In this document: in pieces, positions 8,995 to 18,254 of the stretch
Position numbering within the stretch: position 1 is the first letter of the stretch
How the letters are laid out: each line of letters starts with the position of its first letter
Assembly: GCA_934359255.1 (NCBI GenBank)
Contig: CAKRLG010000002.1
Location: 124,001-188,000 of the forward strand
Reading direction: 5' to 3'
Length of the DNA stretch: 64,000 nt
Origin: an uncultured Ruminococcus sp.
GTDB taxonomy: Bacteria; Bacillota; Clostridia; Lachnospirales; Lachnospiraceae
Notes under the pieces: model-generated
Databases searched by the model: none
What the model was told of the DNA's origin: nothing
Seen by the model: the letters and a program-made list of their open reading frames with translations, nothing else
Position numbers and translations under genes: made by a program

Positions 8995-10470
8995 ATGAGA
9001 GCAAGTGGTATTTTACTTCCTGTAACATCCCTGCCGTCTCCGTATGGTATCGGCTGTTTTTCAAAGGAAGCCTATGAGTTTGTGGATCAGCTGGAAAAAG
9101 GTGGTGAAAAGTACTGGCAGATTCTGCCGTTGGGACCGACCGGATATGGAGATTCCCCGTATCAGTCCTTTTCCACCTATGCGGGTAATCCGTATTTTAT
9201 TGATCTGGAAACACTGATCGAGGAAGGACTGCTGACAAAAGAAGAGTGTGACAGTGTGGATTTTGGAAGTAATCAGGCATATGTGGATTACGAAAAAATT
9301 TATCTGGGCAGATTTGAACTTCTGGAGAAAGCATTCCACAGATTTGTACCGGATCAGGCATATGAAGCCTTTGTGGAAAAAAATAAAAAATGGCTGGAAG
9401 ATTACAGTCTGTATATGGCCATCAAAAACAGCTTGGGCGGAATTGCCTGGAGCGAGTGGGAGGCACCACTGAAGACAAGACAGGAAGCTGCCCTGGAAGA
9501 AAAACGAGTGGAATTAAAAGAACAGATGGATTTTATCTGTTTTCAGCAGTATGAGTTTGCAAAACAGTGGGAGAAACTGAAACAGTATGCCAATGCAAAA
9601 GATATCCGGATCATCGGTGATATTCCGATCTACGTTGCATTTGACAGTGCAGATGCATGGGCGAATCCGGAACTGTTCCAGTTTGATGAGAACAGTACAC
9701 CACTGGCAGTTGCAGGATGCCCGCCGGATGCTTTTGCAGCTACCGGACAGCTTTGGGGTAATCCGCTGTATCGCTGGGATTACCACGCACAGACAGGATA
9801 TGTCTGGTGGATCAGCCGTCTGAAACATTGCTTTACGCTGTATGATGTGGTTCGCGTGGATCATTTCCGTGGATTTGATGAGTATTATGCGATCCCGTAC
9901 GGTGATAAGACAGCAGAAAATGGTGTCTGGAAAAAAGGCCCGGGAATTGAGCTGTTCAATACAGTGAAAAAAGAACTGGGTGATGTGAATATCATTGCAG
10001 AGGATCTGGGATATCTGACGGAAAGTGTTATGAAACTGGTGGAAGATACCGGATATCCGGGAATGAAAGTATTACAGTTTGCATTTGATTCAAGAGAGGA
10101 AAGTAACTATCTGCCACATAATTATCCACATAACTGTGTGGTTTACACCGGAACTCATGATAACAACACGGTTCGCGGATGGCTGGACGATATGTGTGAA
10201 GAAGACAACGCACTGGCAGAAGATTACATGAACAATGGGGATACACCGAAAGATGAACGTCCGTGGGAGTTCATTCGTCTGGCACTGGGTTCCGTGGCTG
10301 ACCTTGCGGTGATTCCGCTGCAGGATTATCTGTGTCTGGGAACAGAGGCAAGAATCAATCTGCCGTCCACTCTTGGAAATAACTGGAAGTGGCGTCTGGT
10401 GCCGGGACAGGTAACGGACGAGATGCTTGAAAAGATGTGTCATCTGAACAAGCTGTTCGGAAGATTGTAG
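8995..10470 (+). CDS. malQ: 4-alpha-glucanotransferase (amylomaltase)
   Basis: 491 residues, standard for GH77. The catalytic segments are all present: VRVDHFRGFDEYYAIP (nucleophile Asp), NIIAEDLGYL (acid/base Glu) and THDNNTVRGW. The enzyme disproportionates maltodextrins in the cytosol, supplying longer chains to the phosphorylase encoded two genes on. AAAGGAGG precedes ATG 8995. Probable operon malQ - regulator - glgP. Confidence 0.95.
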   Translation: MRASGILLPVTSLPSPYGIGCFSKEAYEFVDQLEKGGEKYWQILPLGPTGYGDSPYQSFSTYAGNPYFIDLETLIEEGLLTKEECDSVDFGSNQAYVDYEKIYLGRFELLEKAFHRFVPDQAYEAFVEKNKKWLEDYSLYMAIKNSLGGIAWSEWEAPLKTRQEAALEEKRVELKEQMDFICFQQYEFAKQWEKLKQYANAKDIRIIGDIPIYVAFDSADAWANPELFQFDENSTPLAVAGCPPDAFAATGQLWGNPLYRWDYHAQTGYVWWISRLKHCFTLYDVVRVDHFRGFDEYYAIPYGDKTAENGVWKKGPGIELFNTVKKELGDVNIIAEDLGYLTESVMKLVEDTGYPGMKVLQFAFDSREESNYLPHNYPHNCVVYTGTHDNNTVRGWLDDMCEEDNALAEDYMNNGDTPKDERPWEFIRLALGSVADLAVIPLQDYLCLGTEARINLPSTLGNNWKWRLVPGQVTDEMLEKMCHLNKLFGRL

Positions 10471-10491
10471 AAAGAGAGAGGAAGTGGTCTT

Positions 10492-11520
10492 GTGGCAGGC
10501 ATGACAATCAAAGATATCGCAAAAAAATGCCATGTTGGCGTGAGTACCGTGTCCAGGGCTATGAATAATCATCCGGATATTAATCCGGAAACCAAGGAAA
10601 AAATATTAAAAGCCATTGAGGAAGCCAACTATGTGCCGAATAACAGTGCCAGAAATCTGAAACGAAATAATGCAAAAGCTATCGCGGTGCTTGTCAAAGG
10701 TATCGGCAATACCTTTTTCAGTGAACTGGTAGGAATTCTGGAACGGGAGTGCGAAAAGAAGAGTTACAGCTGTATCCTGCAATATGTAGACGAACAGGAA
10801 GATGAGTGGGATGTGGCGATTCGTGTGGGAAAAGAAAAAAGACTGCGTGGGCTGGTGTTCCTGGGAGGAAGTTTTTCTCAGAGTCAGGAAAAGATCAGTC
10901 AGATGGAGATTCCCTGCGTACTCAGTACCATCTGTACAGTGGGGATGCCGGGTGCATCCCTGGCTTCCGTATCGGTGGATGATTTTAAGGAAAGCTATAA
11001 GATGACAGAGTATCTGATCGGGCTGGGGCATAAAAGGATTGCTTTTATTACAGCCCCGAAAAATGATGCCAGTATCGGAAAACTGCGTCTGATGGGATAC
11101 CGGACAGCACTGGAGCATCATCAGATCCCTTACCGGGAAGAACTGGTGTGTTACATGGATGAACAACGGGACACATACTCCTATCAGTCAGGTTACCGTC
11201 TGATGCAGGAGCTTTTGAAAAGAGAAACATTTACCGCCGTCTATGCGACGGCGGATACACTGGCGATCGGAGCCTGCAGGGCATTGAAGGAGACGGGAAT
11301 ATCTGTTCCCGAGGAGTGTTCTGTGGCGGGATTTGACGGTATGGATGCCGGAAGATTTTATATCCCGAGTCTTACAACGATCCGTCAGCCGGTGGAAGAG
11401 ATCGGGAAGGCAACGGCAAGACTTTTATTTGATCTGATCAAAGGAAAAGAAAAGCCACGGCAGCTGATCTATGAAGGGGAGTTAATACAAAGGGAGTCAA
11501 CTGCCCGATGTAAACAGTAA
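10492..11520 (+). CDS. LacI-family transcriptional regulator (maltose regulator type)
   Basis: 342 residues. DNA-binding helix-turn-helix at residues 4-50 (TIKDIAKKCHVGVSTVSRAM, then a hinge helix NSARNLKRNNAKAIAVLVKG), followed by a periplasmic-binding-protein-like effector domain. The start is GTG 10492 or ATG 10501; AGAGAGAGGAAG fits GTG better. Its position between malQ and glycogen phosphorylase and the palindrome upstream of malQ point to control of maltodextrin use and of its own operon. Confidence 0.88.
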   Translation: MAGMTIKDIAKKCHVGVSTVSRAMNNHPDINPETKEKILKAIEEANYVPNNSARNLKRNNAKAIAVLVKGIGNTFFSELVGILERECEKKSYSCILQYVDEQEDEWDVAIRVGKEKRLRGLVFLGGSFSQSQEKISQMEIPCVLSTICTVGMPGASLASVSVDDFKESYKMTEYLIGLGHKRIAFITAPKNDASIGKLRLMGYRTALEHHQIPYREELVCYMDEQRDTYSYQSGYRLMQELLKRETFTAVYATADTLAIGACRALKETGISVPEECSVAGFDGMDAGRFYIPSLTTIRQPVEEIGKATARLLFDLIKGKEKPRQLIYEGELIQRESTARCKQ

Positions 11521-11552
11521 ATTGAGGAGATTATTTAGAGGAGAAAATTATT

Positions 11553-13820
11553 ATGGAAAAAAGATTACAGGAAGTATTGGAAAAAAGATTTCATAAGACA
11601 CTGGATACATGTACAAAAGAAGAACTGTTTCATGCACTGATGGAGATCACGAAAGAAGCGACCGGTAACCTGAAGAAAAACGAAGGATCCAAGAAACTGT
11701 ATTACATCTCCGCAGAATTTCTGATCGGTAAATTGTTATCGAACAATCTGATCGACCTGGGTCTGTATGATGAGACAGAAAAAGTTCTGAAATCCCATGG
11801 ATATGAACTGTGTGAGATTGAGGAACTGGAAATGGAGCCTTCTCTTGGAAATGGTGGGCTGGGACGTCTGGCTGCCTGCTTCCTGGATTCTATTGCTACG
11901 CTTGGCCTTCCGGGAGACGGTATCGGACTGAATTATCATTTTGGTCTGTTTCAGCAGAAATTTACCAATCACAAACAGCTGGAGGTGAAAAATCCATGGA
12001 TCACAAAAGAAAGCTGGTTAAACAGACAGTCTTTCACCTGTAAAGTACCATTTAAAGATTTTACACTGGACGGTGTTCTGTACGATATCGATGTGCCGGG
12101 ATATGATGCAGGATGTAACCGCCTGCATCTGTTCGATGTGGATACTATTGATGAAAGTATCGTACCGGAAAACAGTATCAATTTTGATAAGAAAAAAGTA
12201 CAGGAAAATCTGACACTCTTTCTGTATCCGGATGATTCGGATGATGCCGGACGCAAACTCCGCATTTATCAGCAGTACTTTATGGTAAGCTGCGGGGCAC
12301 AGCTGATCTTAAAAGAGATGGAGGATGCAGGATATGATCTGCATGAATTAAATAATCATGCAGTGATCCAGATCAATGATACCCATCCTTCCATGGTGAT
12401 TCCGGAACTGATCCGTCTGCTGACCGAAGAAAAAGGATTTACTATGGATGAGGCAGTGGAAGTAGTAAGTAAGACCTGTGCATATACCAATCATACGATC
12501 CTTGCGGAAGCACTGGAAAAATGGCCGATGGAATACCTGGAAGAAGTGGTTCCGAATCTTGTTCCGATCATCAAAGAACTGGATGAAAGGGTACGGAAAA
12601 CAGTAAAAGATGAGTCCACTTACATCATCGATGGTCAGGACAGAGTGCACATGGCACACATGGACATTCATTATGGATTTTCTGTCAATGGCGTGGCAGC
12701 ACTTCATACAGAGATTCTGAAAAACTCAGAACTGAAAAATTTCTATGATCTCTACCCGGAACGTTTTAACAACAAAACAAACGGAATCACATTCCGTCGC
12801 TGGCTGATGCATTGTAATCCGATGCTGACCAGATATATTGAATCTCTGATCGGAAACGGATTCAAGAAAGATGCCACAGAACTGGAAAAACTGCTTGCTT
12901 TTGAAAACGATGAAGCAGTGCTGAACAAGCTGGAAGAAATCAAGATGGAAAAGAAACTGGAATTCAAAGAATACATGGAAGAAACCCAGGGACTGACCAT
13001 TGATGAACATTCCATCATTGATGTACAGGTAAAACGTCTTCATGAGTACAAACGTCAGCAGATGAATGCCCTTTATGCAATCTACAAATATCTGGACATC
13101 AAAGCGGGCAACAAACCGTCCACACCGATCACAATGATCTTTGGAGCCAAAGCAGCACCGGCATATGTGATTGCAAAAGATATTATTCATCTGATCCTGT
13201 GTCTGCAGGAACTGATCGAGAAGGATCCGGAGGTAAAACCGTATTTCCGTGTACTGATGATTGAAAACTATAATGTTTCCAAAGCAGCAAAGGTTATTCC
13301 GGCAGCTAATATTTCCGAACAGATCTCTCTGGCATCCAAAGAAGCATCCGGAACCGGTAATATGAAGTTCATGTTAAATGGTGCTCTGACGCTGGGAACC
13401 GAAGATGGAGCCAATGTGGAGATCCGGGATCTGGTTGGTGAGGAGAATATTTACATCTTCGGCAGAAAACCACAGGATGTCATTGATCTGTACGAGGCAG
13501 GTACTTACAGTTCCAAAGAAATCTATGAAGAGGATGCACTTATCCACAAACTGGTAGATTTTATCACCGGAGAAGAACTGCTTGCAATCGGCGATGAAGA
13601 AAGTCTGACCCGTCTGCACAGAGAACTGATCGGAAAAGACTGGTTTATGACACTGCTGGATACAAAAGAATACATCACAACAAAAGAAAAGGTCTATGCA
13701 GATTATGAAGATCGTAAAACCTGGAACAAAAAAGCACTGATCAACATTGCAAAAGCGGGATTCTTCTCATCTGACAGAACAATCGCGCAGTACAATGAGG
13801 ACATCTGGAAATTAAAATAA
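11553..13820 (+). CDS. glgP: Glycogen/maltodextrin phosphorylase
   Basis: 755 residues, GT35. The pyridoxal-phosphate lysine region [20 protein letters not shown] is intact, as is the N-terminal [15 protein letters not shown]. It releases glucose 1-phosphate from alpha-1,4-glucans in the cytosol. At 755 residues it lacks the insertions of some homologues, so it may be the maltodextrin form; glgP or malP would both be reasonable names. AGAGGAG precedes ATG 11553; it is 32 bases after the regulator. Confidence 0.94.
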   Translation: MEKRLQEVLEKRFHKTLDTCTKEELFHALMEITKEATGNLKKNEGSKKLYYISAEFLIGKLLSNNLIDLGLYDETEKVLKSHGYELCEIEELEMEPSLGNGGLGRLAACFLDSIATLGLPGDGIGLNYHFGLFQQKFTNHKQLEVKNPWITKESWLNRQSFTCKVPFKDFTLDGVLYDIDVPGYDAGCNRLHLFDVDTIDESIVPENSINFDKKKVQENLTLFLYPDDSDDAGRKLRIYQQYFMVSCGAQLILKEMEDAGYDLHELNNHAVIQINDTHPSMVIPELIRLLTEEKGFTMDEAVEVVSKTCAYTNHTILAEALEKWPMEYLEEVVPNLVPIIKELDERVRKTVKDESTYIIDGQDRVHMAHMDIHYGFSVNGVAALHTEILKNSELKNFYDLYPERFNNKTNGITFRRWLMHCNPMLTRYIESLIGNGFKKDATELEKLLAFENDEAVLNKLEEIKMEKKLEFKEYMEETQGLTIDEHSIIDVQVKRLHEYKRQQMNALYAIYKYLDIKAGNKPSTPITMIFGAKAAPAYVIAKDIIHLILCLQELIEKDPEVKPYFRVLMIENYNVSKAAKVIPAANISEQISLASKEASGTGNMKFMLNGALTLGTEDGANVEIRDLVGEENIYIFGRKPQDVIDLYEAGTYSSKEIYEEDALIHKLVDFITGEELLAIGDEESLTRLHRELIGKDWFMTLLDTKEYITTKEKVYADYEDRKTWNKKALINIAKAGFFSSDRTIAQYNEDIWKLK

Positions 13821-13847
13821 TACGATTCCTGTAATCATAAAAGTGAG

Positions 13848-13900
13848 AAATCCGTCCATACTATAGTAAAAAACAGATCTATGGTATGGAGGGATTTTTT
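13848..13900 (+). terminator. Terminator whose 3' arm holds the next gene's ribosome site
   Basis: Arms 13848-13866 and 13879-13897 (19 bases, 17 matching) close a 12-base loop and end in TTTTTT at 13895-13900, directly before ATG 13901. The right arm contains GGAGGG, the ribosome site of the DMT gene. Confidence 0.75.
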
Positions 13901-14332
13901 ATGTTTGGAATATGGATAGCAGTCCTCTCGGGAACACTGATGAGTATTCAGGGAGTGTGGAATACACAGGTGACAAAACAGTCCAGTCTGTGGGTATCGA
14001 CAGGATGGGTGCAGCTGACGGCGTTTCTGGTCTGTGTGGCAGCCTGGTTTTTCACAGGAAGAGATTCGGTTGGAACACTGTGGCAGGTTGAAAACAAATA
14101 TACACTGCTTGGAGGAATTTTGGGCACATTTATCACTGTGACCGTGATTCGAAGTATGGGAAAACTGGGACCGGCACAGGCAACGATGGTGATTGTGATC
14201 GCTCAACTGGTGGTTTCCTATCTGATCGAGATGTTTGGACTCTTCGGTGTGGAAAAACAGCCTTTTGAATGGAAAAAACTGGCAGGTACGGCAATTGTTG
14301 TTGCAGGAATTGTTCTTTTTAAGTGGGAGTGA
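13901..14332 (+). CDS. Small DMT-superfamily membrane protein (YdcZ/DUF606 type)
   Basis: 143 residues with four or five membrane segments, beginning MFGIWIAVLSGTLMSIQGVW and ending with VVAGIVLFKWE. It belongs to the half-size DMT (DUF606/YdcZ) group, whose substrates are unknown. An ATG at 13886 in the same frame lies inside the ribosome site; ATG 13901, after GGAGGG, is the better start. It has no partner half-transporter next to it. Confidence 0.8.
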   Translation: MFGIWIAVLSGTLMSIQGVWNTQVTKQSSLWVSTGWVQLTAFLVCVAAWFFTGRDSVGTLWQVENKYTLLGGILGTFITVTVIRSMGKLGPAQATMVIVIAQLVVSYLIEMFGLFGVEKQPFEWKKLAGTAIVVAGIVLFKWE

Positions 14333-14352
14333 ATTATTTCGGGTTTACAGTC

Positions 14353-14381
14353 TTGTAATTCAGATGAAAATTGGGTAAAAT
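14353..14381 (+). promoter_or_regulatory. Promoter for comEA
   Basis: TTGTAA (14353-14358) and TAAAAT (14376-14381) are separated by 17 bases, 55 bases before the comEA start. Confidence 0.55.
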
Positions 14382-14435
14382 AAATTGTGTATGCATGGAG
14401 GGAGCCTTAGAGCGAAAGCGATAAGGAGCGTGCAG

Positions 14436-15065
14436 ATGAAACAGAAAAAGAAAATTCTATGGATGCTTTTGCCGATGCTGATATTTGGTGGTTGTGATAC
14501 ACAGGACAGCATATTGAAACGAGGTCAACCGGAAAACAGTTCGCTGGAAGAACAGCAGGATACGGAAACGGTATATAGCGTGGAGTCAGAGGCGCAGAAT
14601 GAAAAGCCGGAACAGGAAGAGAGATCTCTGCCGAAATGGATCTATGTGGATGTATGTGGTGCAGTCAAGAATCCAGGGGTTTATCGGATCGAGGCCGGAA
14701 GCCGGGTGTTTCAGGTGTTGGAACAGGCGGGCGGTTGTACAGAGGAGGCTTCATTGGAGACGGTGAATCAGGCAGATCTTCTGACAGATGGTCAGAAGAT
14801 CCGGATCTACACCATGGAGGAAGCCGGGCAGATGGAAAAAGAGCTGCAGGAAGAAGATTCCCTTTTGGATGGTCGGGTAGACATTAACCGGGCAGGAAAA
14901 GAAGAGCTGATGACATTGACCGGAATCGGAGAAACCAGAGCGCAGGCGATTCTTGCATATCGTGAGACAAATGGTAATTTTTCCAGTGTGGAGGAACTGA
15001 TGCAGGTGGAAGGCATCAAAGAAAAAACATATGAAAAGCTGAAAGATCAGATCAGGATCAATTGA
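14436..15065 (+). CDS. comEA: ComEA-like DNA-binding competence protein
   Basis: 209 residues: N-terminal hydrophobic segment with a lipobox-like LIFGGC, an acidic linker, an SLBB domain (IYVDVCGAVKNPGVYRIEAG, about 75-140) and a C-terminal helix-hairpin-helix pair (VDINRAGKEELMTLTGIGET) that binds DNA. ComEA captures DNA at the outer membrane face for ComEC. AAGGAG before ATG 14436 sets the start. A two-component system and a lipoprotein gene lie between it and comEC, in the same direction and with close spacing. Confidence 0.9.
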   Translation: MKQKKKILWMLLPMLIFGGCDTQDSILKRGQPENSSLEEQQDTETVYSVESEAQNEKPEQEERSLPKWIYVDVCGAVKNPGVYRIEAGSRVFQVLEQAGGCTEEASLETVNQADLLTDGQKIRIYTMEEAGQMEKELQEEDSLLDGRVDINRAGKEELMTLTGIGETRAQAILAYRETNGNFSSVEELMQVEGIKEKTYEKLKDQIRIN

Positions 15066-15075
15066 GGAGTAAAGA

Positions 15076-15765
15076 ATGGCGAAGAAAGTATTGGTTGTAG
15101 ACGATGAAAAATTAATCGTAAAAGGAATCCGGTTCAGTCTGGAGCAGGACGGTATGGAAGTAGATTGTGCCTATGACGGGGAGAAAGCCCTGGAATGTGC
15201 AAAGAATAAAGAATATGATATGATCCTGCTGGACCTGATGCTTCCGAAGATGAATGGACTTGAGGTATGTCAGCAGATTCGTGAATTTTCAGATGTTCCG
15301 ATTATTATGCTGACAGCAAAAGGCGAGGATATGGATAAGATCCTTGGTCTGGAGTATGGAGCGGATGACTATATTACCAAGCCTTTTAATATTCTGGAAG
15401 TGAAAGCAAGAATTAAAGCCATTATGCGCCGTGCCGGTAAGAATGCCACACAGGAGACAAAAGCAAAAGTGGTAGAGGTCGGAGAATTACGACTGGACTG
15501 TGAAAGCCGCAGAGTCTTTATCGGTGCCAGAGAGATCAATCTGACTGCGAAAGAATTCGATGTACTGGAACTTCTGGTATTTAATCCCAATAAAGTATAC
15601 AGCCGTGAAAATCTGTTGAATATCGTATGGGGATATGAATATCCCGGAGATGTGCGGACGGTGGATGTACATATCCGTCGATTGCGTGAAAAGATTGAAA
15701 GCAATCCCAGTGAACCTAAATATGTACATACCAAATGGGGTGTAGGATATTATTTTCAGGCGTAA
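15076..15765 (+). CDS. OmpR/PhoB-type response regulator
   Basis: 229 residues. Receiver domain 1-120 with acidic pair Asp9-Asp10, phospho-acceptor Asp53 (LLDLMLP) and Lys in ITKPF; winged-helix DNA-binding domain from about 130 (AKEFDVLELLVFNPNKVYSR, VRTVDVHIRRLREKI). It pairs with the histidine kinase downstream. It starts 10 bases after comEA. The resemblance to WalR/ResD-type regulators does not allow a specific name. Confidence 0.93.
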   Translation: MAKKVLVVDDEKLIVKGIRFSLEQDGMEVDCAYDGEKALECAKNKEYDMILLDLMLPKMNGLEVCQQIREFSDVPIIMLTAKGEDMDKILGLEYGADDYITKPFNILEVKARIKAIMRRAGKNATQETKAKVVEVGELRLDCESRRVFIGAREINLTAKEFDVLELLVFNPNKVYSRENLLNIVWGYEYPGDVRTVDVHIRRLREKIESNPSEPKYVHTKWGVGYYFQA

Positions 15766-15770
15766 GATCC

Positions 15771-15821
15771 AGAATGCAGGTCAAACACAGCCGGTATGTC
15801 AGGCGTGTTAACCTGCATTCT
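15771..15821 (+). other. Intercistronic stem-loop between regulator and kinase
   Basis: A perfect 11-base stem, AGAATGCAGGT (15771-15781) with ACCTGCATTCT (15811-15821), and an inner AACAC/GTGTT pairing. Only TTTG follows, so it is a weak terminator at best and may set the regulator to kinase ratio. Confidence 0.6.
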
Positions 15822-15879
15822 TTGAGTTACGCGAGCAACAAGCCAAAGTCCGTATTAAAAAACAGCAGTGAGGAACAGT

Positions 15880-17316
15880 ATGAAAGTCAATTGGAAAGTC
15901 AGATTTAAGTTTGTAAAAAGTCTGCGATTTCGAATTTTAGTGATTCTGATCATTATCGGTATTGTGCCGAGTATCATCGTGGAAAAGGGAATCGTAAACA
16001 GTTACGAGGATCGGGCGGTGTCAAACCGACAGCTGAATGTAAAGAATCAGTGTGATATCCTGGCGAATCAGCTGGCAAAAGAGAATTATCTCCAGGATCC
16101 GTCCTCAGAGGGAATTAACAGTGAGCTGACGATGCTCTCTAATGTATATAGTGGCCGTATTCTGATTGTAAATCAGGATTTTCAGGTGATCAAGGATACG
16201 TATGATCTTGACAAAGGAAAATATATGATTTCCAAGGAAGTGGTCAAGTGTTTTCAGAAATTGAAAGAGAGCAGCTATTATGACAGGAAAAACAGTTATA
16301 TTGAGATGACTATGCCGATTCCCGGTGCAGATGGAGAACGGGCACAGGGAGTTCTGCTGATCAGTATTTCAACGGAAGAAATTGTTTCAAGTATTGATAT
16401 TCTTGAGCAGAAAGGAATGATGATTCTTGTGATCAGCGGTGTCCTGGTACTGGTCTTCGGATATATTCTGGCCGGAATCCTGATAAAGCCGTTTGCAAAA
16501 ATAACAAAGGCGATTGAGGATATCACAGATGGATTTCAGGATGAGAAAATTTCAGTTCCGGATTATACGGAAACAGAGCTGATTACAGATGCATTTAACA
16601 AGATGCTGGGAAGAGTACAATCCCTGGATACTTCCCGTCAGGAGTTTGTGTCGAATGTGTCTCATGAGCTGAAAACACCGTTGACATCCATGAAAGTACT
16701 GGCAGATTCACTGGTTGGGCAGGAAAATGTACCGGTGGAACTGTATCAGGAATTTATGCAGGATATCGCAGCGGAGATTGACCGGGAAAGTAAGATCATC
16801 ACAGATCTGCTGACACTTGTAAAACTGGATAAGAAAGCTTCCAACATGAACATTGAACTGGTCAATATCAATGAACTTCTGGATCTGATCTTAAAACGTC
16901 TGCATCCGATCGCTGCGAAACGGAATATTGAGCTGATTCTGGAAGGCTTCCGTCCGGTGGATGCGGAGATTGACGAGACAAAATTATCACTTGCCATCAG
17001 CAATCTGGTGGAAAATGCGATCAAATATAATAAGGATGAAGGCTGGGTAAGAGTATCACTGAATGCAGATCATAAGTATTTTTATGTGACGGTAACGGAT
17101 TCCGGTCTGGGAATTCCGGAGGAATCCATTGATCATATCTTTGAACGATTTTACCGGGTAGACAAATCGCATTCCACAGAGATCGAAGGAACCGGTCTGG
17201 GACTGGCGATTACAAGAAGTGCCATCATGATGCATCACGGGGCAATCCGTGTGAAAAGTCAGGTGGGTGAAGGAACTACATTTTCTGTGCGGATCCCGCT
17301 GACGTTTATTGACTGA
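15880..17316 (+). CDS. Sensor histidine kinase
   Basis: 478 residues: membrane segment near 18-40, extracytoplasmic domain of about 140 residues, second membrane segment near 185-205, HAMP linker, HisKA with His262 in FVSNVSHELKTPLTS, then HATPase_c with N-box NLVENAIKYN and G-boxes DSGLGIPEE and GTGLGLAI. ATG 15880 is preferred over GTG 15868 because AGTGAGGAA precedes it. Cognate of the regulator just upstream; the signal is unknown. Genome context (comEA before, GerMN lipoprotein and comEC after) suggests an envelope or competence related role. Confidence 0.92.
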   Translation: MKVNWKVRFKFVKSLRFRILVILIIIGIVPSIIVEKGIVNSYEDRAVSNRQLNVKNQCDILANQLAKENYLQDPSSEGINSELTMLSNVYSGRILIVNQDFQVIKDTYDLDKGKYMISKEVVKCFQKLKESSYYDRKNSYIEMTMPIPGADGERAQGVLLISISTEEIVSSIDILEQKGMMILVISGVLVLVFGYILAGILIKPFAKITKAIEDITDGFQDEKISVPDYTETELITDAFNKMLGRVQSLDTSRQEFVSNVSHELKTPLTSMKVLADSLVGQENVPVELYQEFMQDIAAEIDRESKIITDLLTLVKLDKKASNMNIELVNINELLDLILKRLHPIAAKRNIELILEGFRPVDAEIDETKLSLAISNLVENAIKYNKDEGWVRVSLNADHKYFYVTVTDSGLGIPEESIDHIFERFYRVDKSHSTEIEGTGLGLAITRSAIMMHHGAIRVKSQVGEGTTFSVRIPLTFID

Positions 17317-17333
17317 TCGAGGATGGTGAGAAT

Positions 17334-18254
17334 ATGAAAAAAAGAAAAATAACAGCATTGGTGATGGCACTGTTGCTTGGAGTTGTTGCTTTTTCCGGCT
17401 GTGGGGAAAAAGAGACAGAGAGTAAATACAAAATTTATTATGTCAACGAAGAACAGGGAGAAGTCCTTGCGGAAAGTTTTGTACCCTCTGAGGAGACCAC
17501 GCAGACCATGCTGGAAGAGATGACAGAAAAATTGAATAAGAAAAATGCAGAAGGGCATACATTGCTCCCGGAGAATATTGAGATACAGAGCTGTGTAAAT
17601 GATGACGGGATGATCCGGGTAGATTTTAATCAGGAATATCATGACCTGAATCCGGTAGATGAGGTGCTTTTACGCGCTTCCATTGTAAAAGATTATGTAC
17701 AGATTCCGGATATTTATCTGGTTACGATTACTGCGGGAGGAACACCTATCGTTGATTCCCAGGGTCAGGAGATTGGAGCCATGAGTCTGGACAGCTTTCT
17801 GGAAAATACAGGAAAAGAAATTATGGCATATCAGTATAAGGAATTAAATCTTTATTTTACCAATGAAGAAGGCAATCAACTGGTACCGGAGACACGTCAG
17901 GTATATTATAATGGTAACACACCCATTGAAAAGGTTATCGTAGAACAATTGCTTCGTGGCCCGGGAGAGAGTGGACATTATGCCACCCTGCCGTCCGGTA
18001 CACGAATCGTCGGGGTGTCTGTGGCAGATGGAATCGCTTATGTGAATCTCGGAAAACAGTTTATTGATGAGGCACTGCCGGTAGATGCACAGATTCCGAT
18101 ATACTCGATTGTCAATTCTCTGATTGACGCAGGCAATGTAAGCCAGGTACAGATTTCCATCAATGGAGATACTTCTCTGCTATTTAAAGACAAAGTGGAT
18201 ATGAATCAGCTATTCCAGGTCAATCATGAATTGGAGAAAGGAGGAGAGGACTGA
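17334..18254 (+). CDS. GerMN-domain lipoprotein
   Basis: 306 residues with a lipoprotein signal (lipobox AFSGC, Cys near residue 24) and two GerMN modules (about 50-150 and 175-290; the second carries TPIEKVIVEQLLRGP and GIAYVNLGKQF). GerMN domains occur in spore germination and sporulation proteins and in lipoproteins linked to two-component systems. It starts 17 bases after the kinase gene, so it may modulate that sensor. Its stop overlaps the start of comEC. Confidence 0.85.
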   Translation: MKKRKITALVMALLLGVVAFSGCGEKETESKYKIYYVNEEQGEVLAESFVPSEETTQTMLEEMTEKLNKKNAEGHTLLPENIEIQSCVNDDGMIRVDFNQEYHDLNPVDEVLLRASIVKDYVQIPDIYLVTITAGGTPIVDSQGQEIGAMSLDSFLENTGKEIMAYQYKELNLYFTNEEGNQLVPETRQVYYNGNTPIEKVIVEQLLRGPGESGHYATLPSGTRIVGVSVADGIAYVNLGKQFIDEALPVDAQIPIYSIVNSLIDAGNVSQVQISINGDTSLLFKDKVDMNQLFQVNHELEKGGED

